The notes under the pieces were generated by a model that was not told the DNA's origin, made no database searches, and saw only the letters and a list, made by a program, of their open reading frames with translations. Shown piece by piece: positions 28,441 to 28,880 of a DNA stretch of 28,880 bases. This stretch comes from UBA668 sp046086305 (GTDB lineage: Bacteria; Actinomycetota; Acidimicrobiia; Acidimicrobiales; Ilumatobacteraceae). A program made the position numbers and the translations under genes. Location: assembly GCA_046086305.1 (NCBI GenBank), contig JBJSXI010000067.1, positions 1-28,880 of the forward strand, read 5' to 3'. Positions within the stretch are counted from its first letter, which is position 1; each line of letters starts with the position of its first letter.

Positions 28441-28880
28441 TCAGTCGACGCCGCCGAAGCGACGGTGACGGTGTGCGAAGGCGCCGATGGCATCGGCGAG
28501 GTGGGACGGCTGCAGCGCCGCCCAGGGGACGTCGAGGTACACGAGCTCGCTGTACGCCAGCTCCCAGACGAGTGACCGCGGCCACCGGGCGGCGGGCCCG
28601 AGCACCACGGCGAGATCGGGATTCGCCGCCGCAGGGGCGTCGAGCAGCCGGTCGAGTGAGGCCTCGTCGATGGGCGACCCGGCGAGGCGCAACTGCTCGA
28701 CCGCGTGCACGAACTGCCGGCGTCCGTCGACCTCGTCGTCGGCCGTCACCTCACACGCCCCGACGACCACCCGACGGCGCACCGACCCGGCGCTGGTCGC
28801 ACGGTCGTCGAGCGGCCGCAGTGTCAGCCAGTTGGCGCCCGCGGCCGCAGCGACCTCGCCGAGCGACTGCAGGGCGTCGA
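28441..28880 (-). CDS. Isoprenyl-transferase-like protein (UppS family), cut at 5' end, degenerate motif
   Basis: The visible 146 residues are the C-terminal half of a cis-prenyltransferase (undecaprenyl diphosphate synthase) relative; the start is off the right edge. Recognisable parts are VDGRRQFVHAVEQL (family NYGGRxEI region), LVWELAYSELVYLDVPW (family LLWQxAYxELYFTDVxW) and AFAHRHRRFGG at the end. The segment that should read R-x-G-G-E-x-R-x-S-N-F, which binds the diphosphate of the second substrate, instead reads VLGPAARWPRSL, so most of the conserved arginines and the Glu are gone. The position beside recO is where uppS usually lies. It may be a non-catalytic partner of another prenyltransferase, or a diverged enzyme. 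Confidence 0.75.
   Translation of the reverse strand, partial: DALQSLGEVAAAAGANWLTLRPLDDRATSAGSVRRRVVVGACEVTADDEVDGRRQFVHAVEQLRLAGSPIDEASLDRLLDAPAAANPDLAVVLGPAARWPRSLVWELAYSELVYLDVPWAALQPSHLADAIGAFAHRHRRFGGVD

Overview
The window is high-GC and densely coding on both strands, with no gene-free stretch above about 165 bp. It looks like an actinobacterial chromosome, plausibly of the class Acidimicrobiia, though that placement is an inference from gene content only. The pointers are the rpsA-polA-pdtaR neighbourhood known from mycobacteria, a DUF222/HNH (13E12-type) gene, dimeric-type glycyl-tRNA synthetase next to recO and an isoprenyl-transferase relative, and frequent GTG starts. There is no CRISPR array, insertion sequence, phage or integrase gene. 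Most of the window is core metabolism.

Layout. (a) 1-5126, minus strand: a small coiled-coil protein, the ANTAR response regulator PdtaR, DNA polymerase I and a methyltransferase are chained by 4-nt start/stop overlaps and followed by ribosomal protein S1, cut by the window edge. (b) 5287-9966, plus strand: a two-subunit molybdenum hydroxylase (2Fe-2S subunit plus Tat-exported molybdopterin subunit), whose large subunit is split by one in-frame TAG and carries a C-terminal IPT/TIG domain; then 4-alpha-glucanotransferase. (c) 10032-15577: a HutD-like protein (plus), an ACT-domain malic enzyme and a lipoprotein (minus), then a 2-oxoglutarate/Fe(II) oxygenase of the HalD/BesD type and a medium-chain dehydrogenase (plus). 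(d) 15642-20134: tRNA-Leu(CAA) on the minus strand, divergent from the type II fatty-acid synthesis cluster fabD-fabH-fabG-acpP-fabF. (e) 20179-21456: the DUF222/HNH protein. (f) 21486-26277, minus strand: an antibiotic-biosynthesis-monooxygenase-fold protein, trpC, trpF, trpB, trpA, then bcp and fabZ. (g) 26367-28880, minus strand: glyS, recO and a cut isoprenyl-transferase-like gene.

How the genes fit together. Region (d) plus fabZ in region (f) supplies malonyl transfer, initiation, reduction, dehydration and elongation for type II fatty-acid synthesis; only the enoyl reductase is missing from the window. Region (f) gives the last four steps to tryptophan without trpE or trpD. Region (a) groups DNA repair and translation genes under a two-component RNA-binding regulator whose kinase is not present.

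The most unusual observations are the FabD with a biotinyl/lipoyl-like C-terminal domain lacking the modified lysine; the amber-split molybdenum hydroxylase with its IPT/TIG tail; an isoprenyl-transferase relative that has lost the usual substrate-binding arginine motif; a phased 9-bp inverted repeat just upstream of the trp cluster; and a recurrent TANNNT element 6-10 nt upstream of start codons that mostly lack a Shine-Dalgarno sequence, which suggests leaderless transcripts. I did not find a convincing wholly new multi-gene system.
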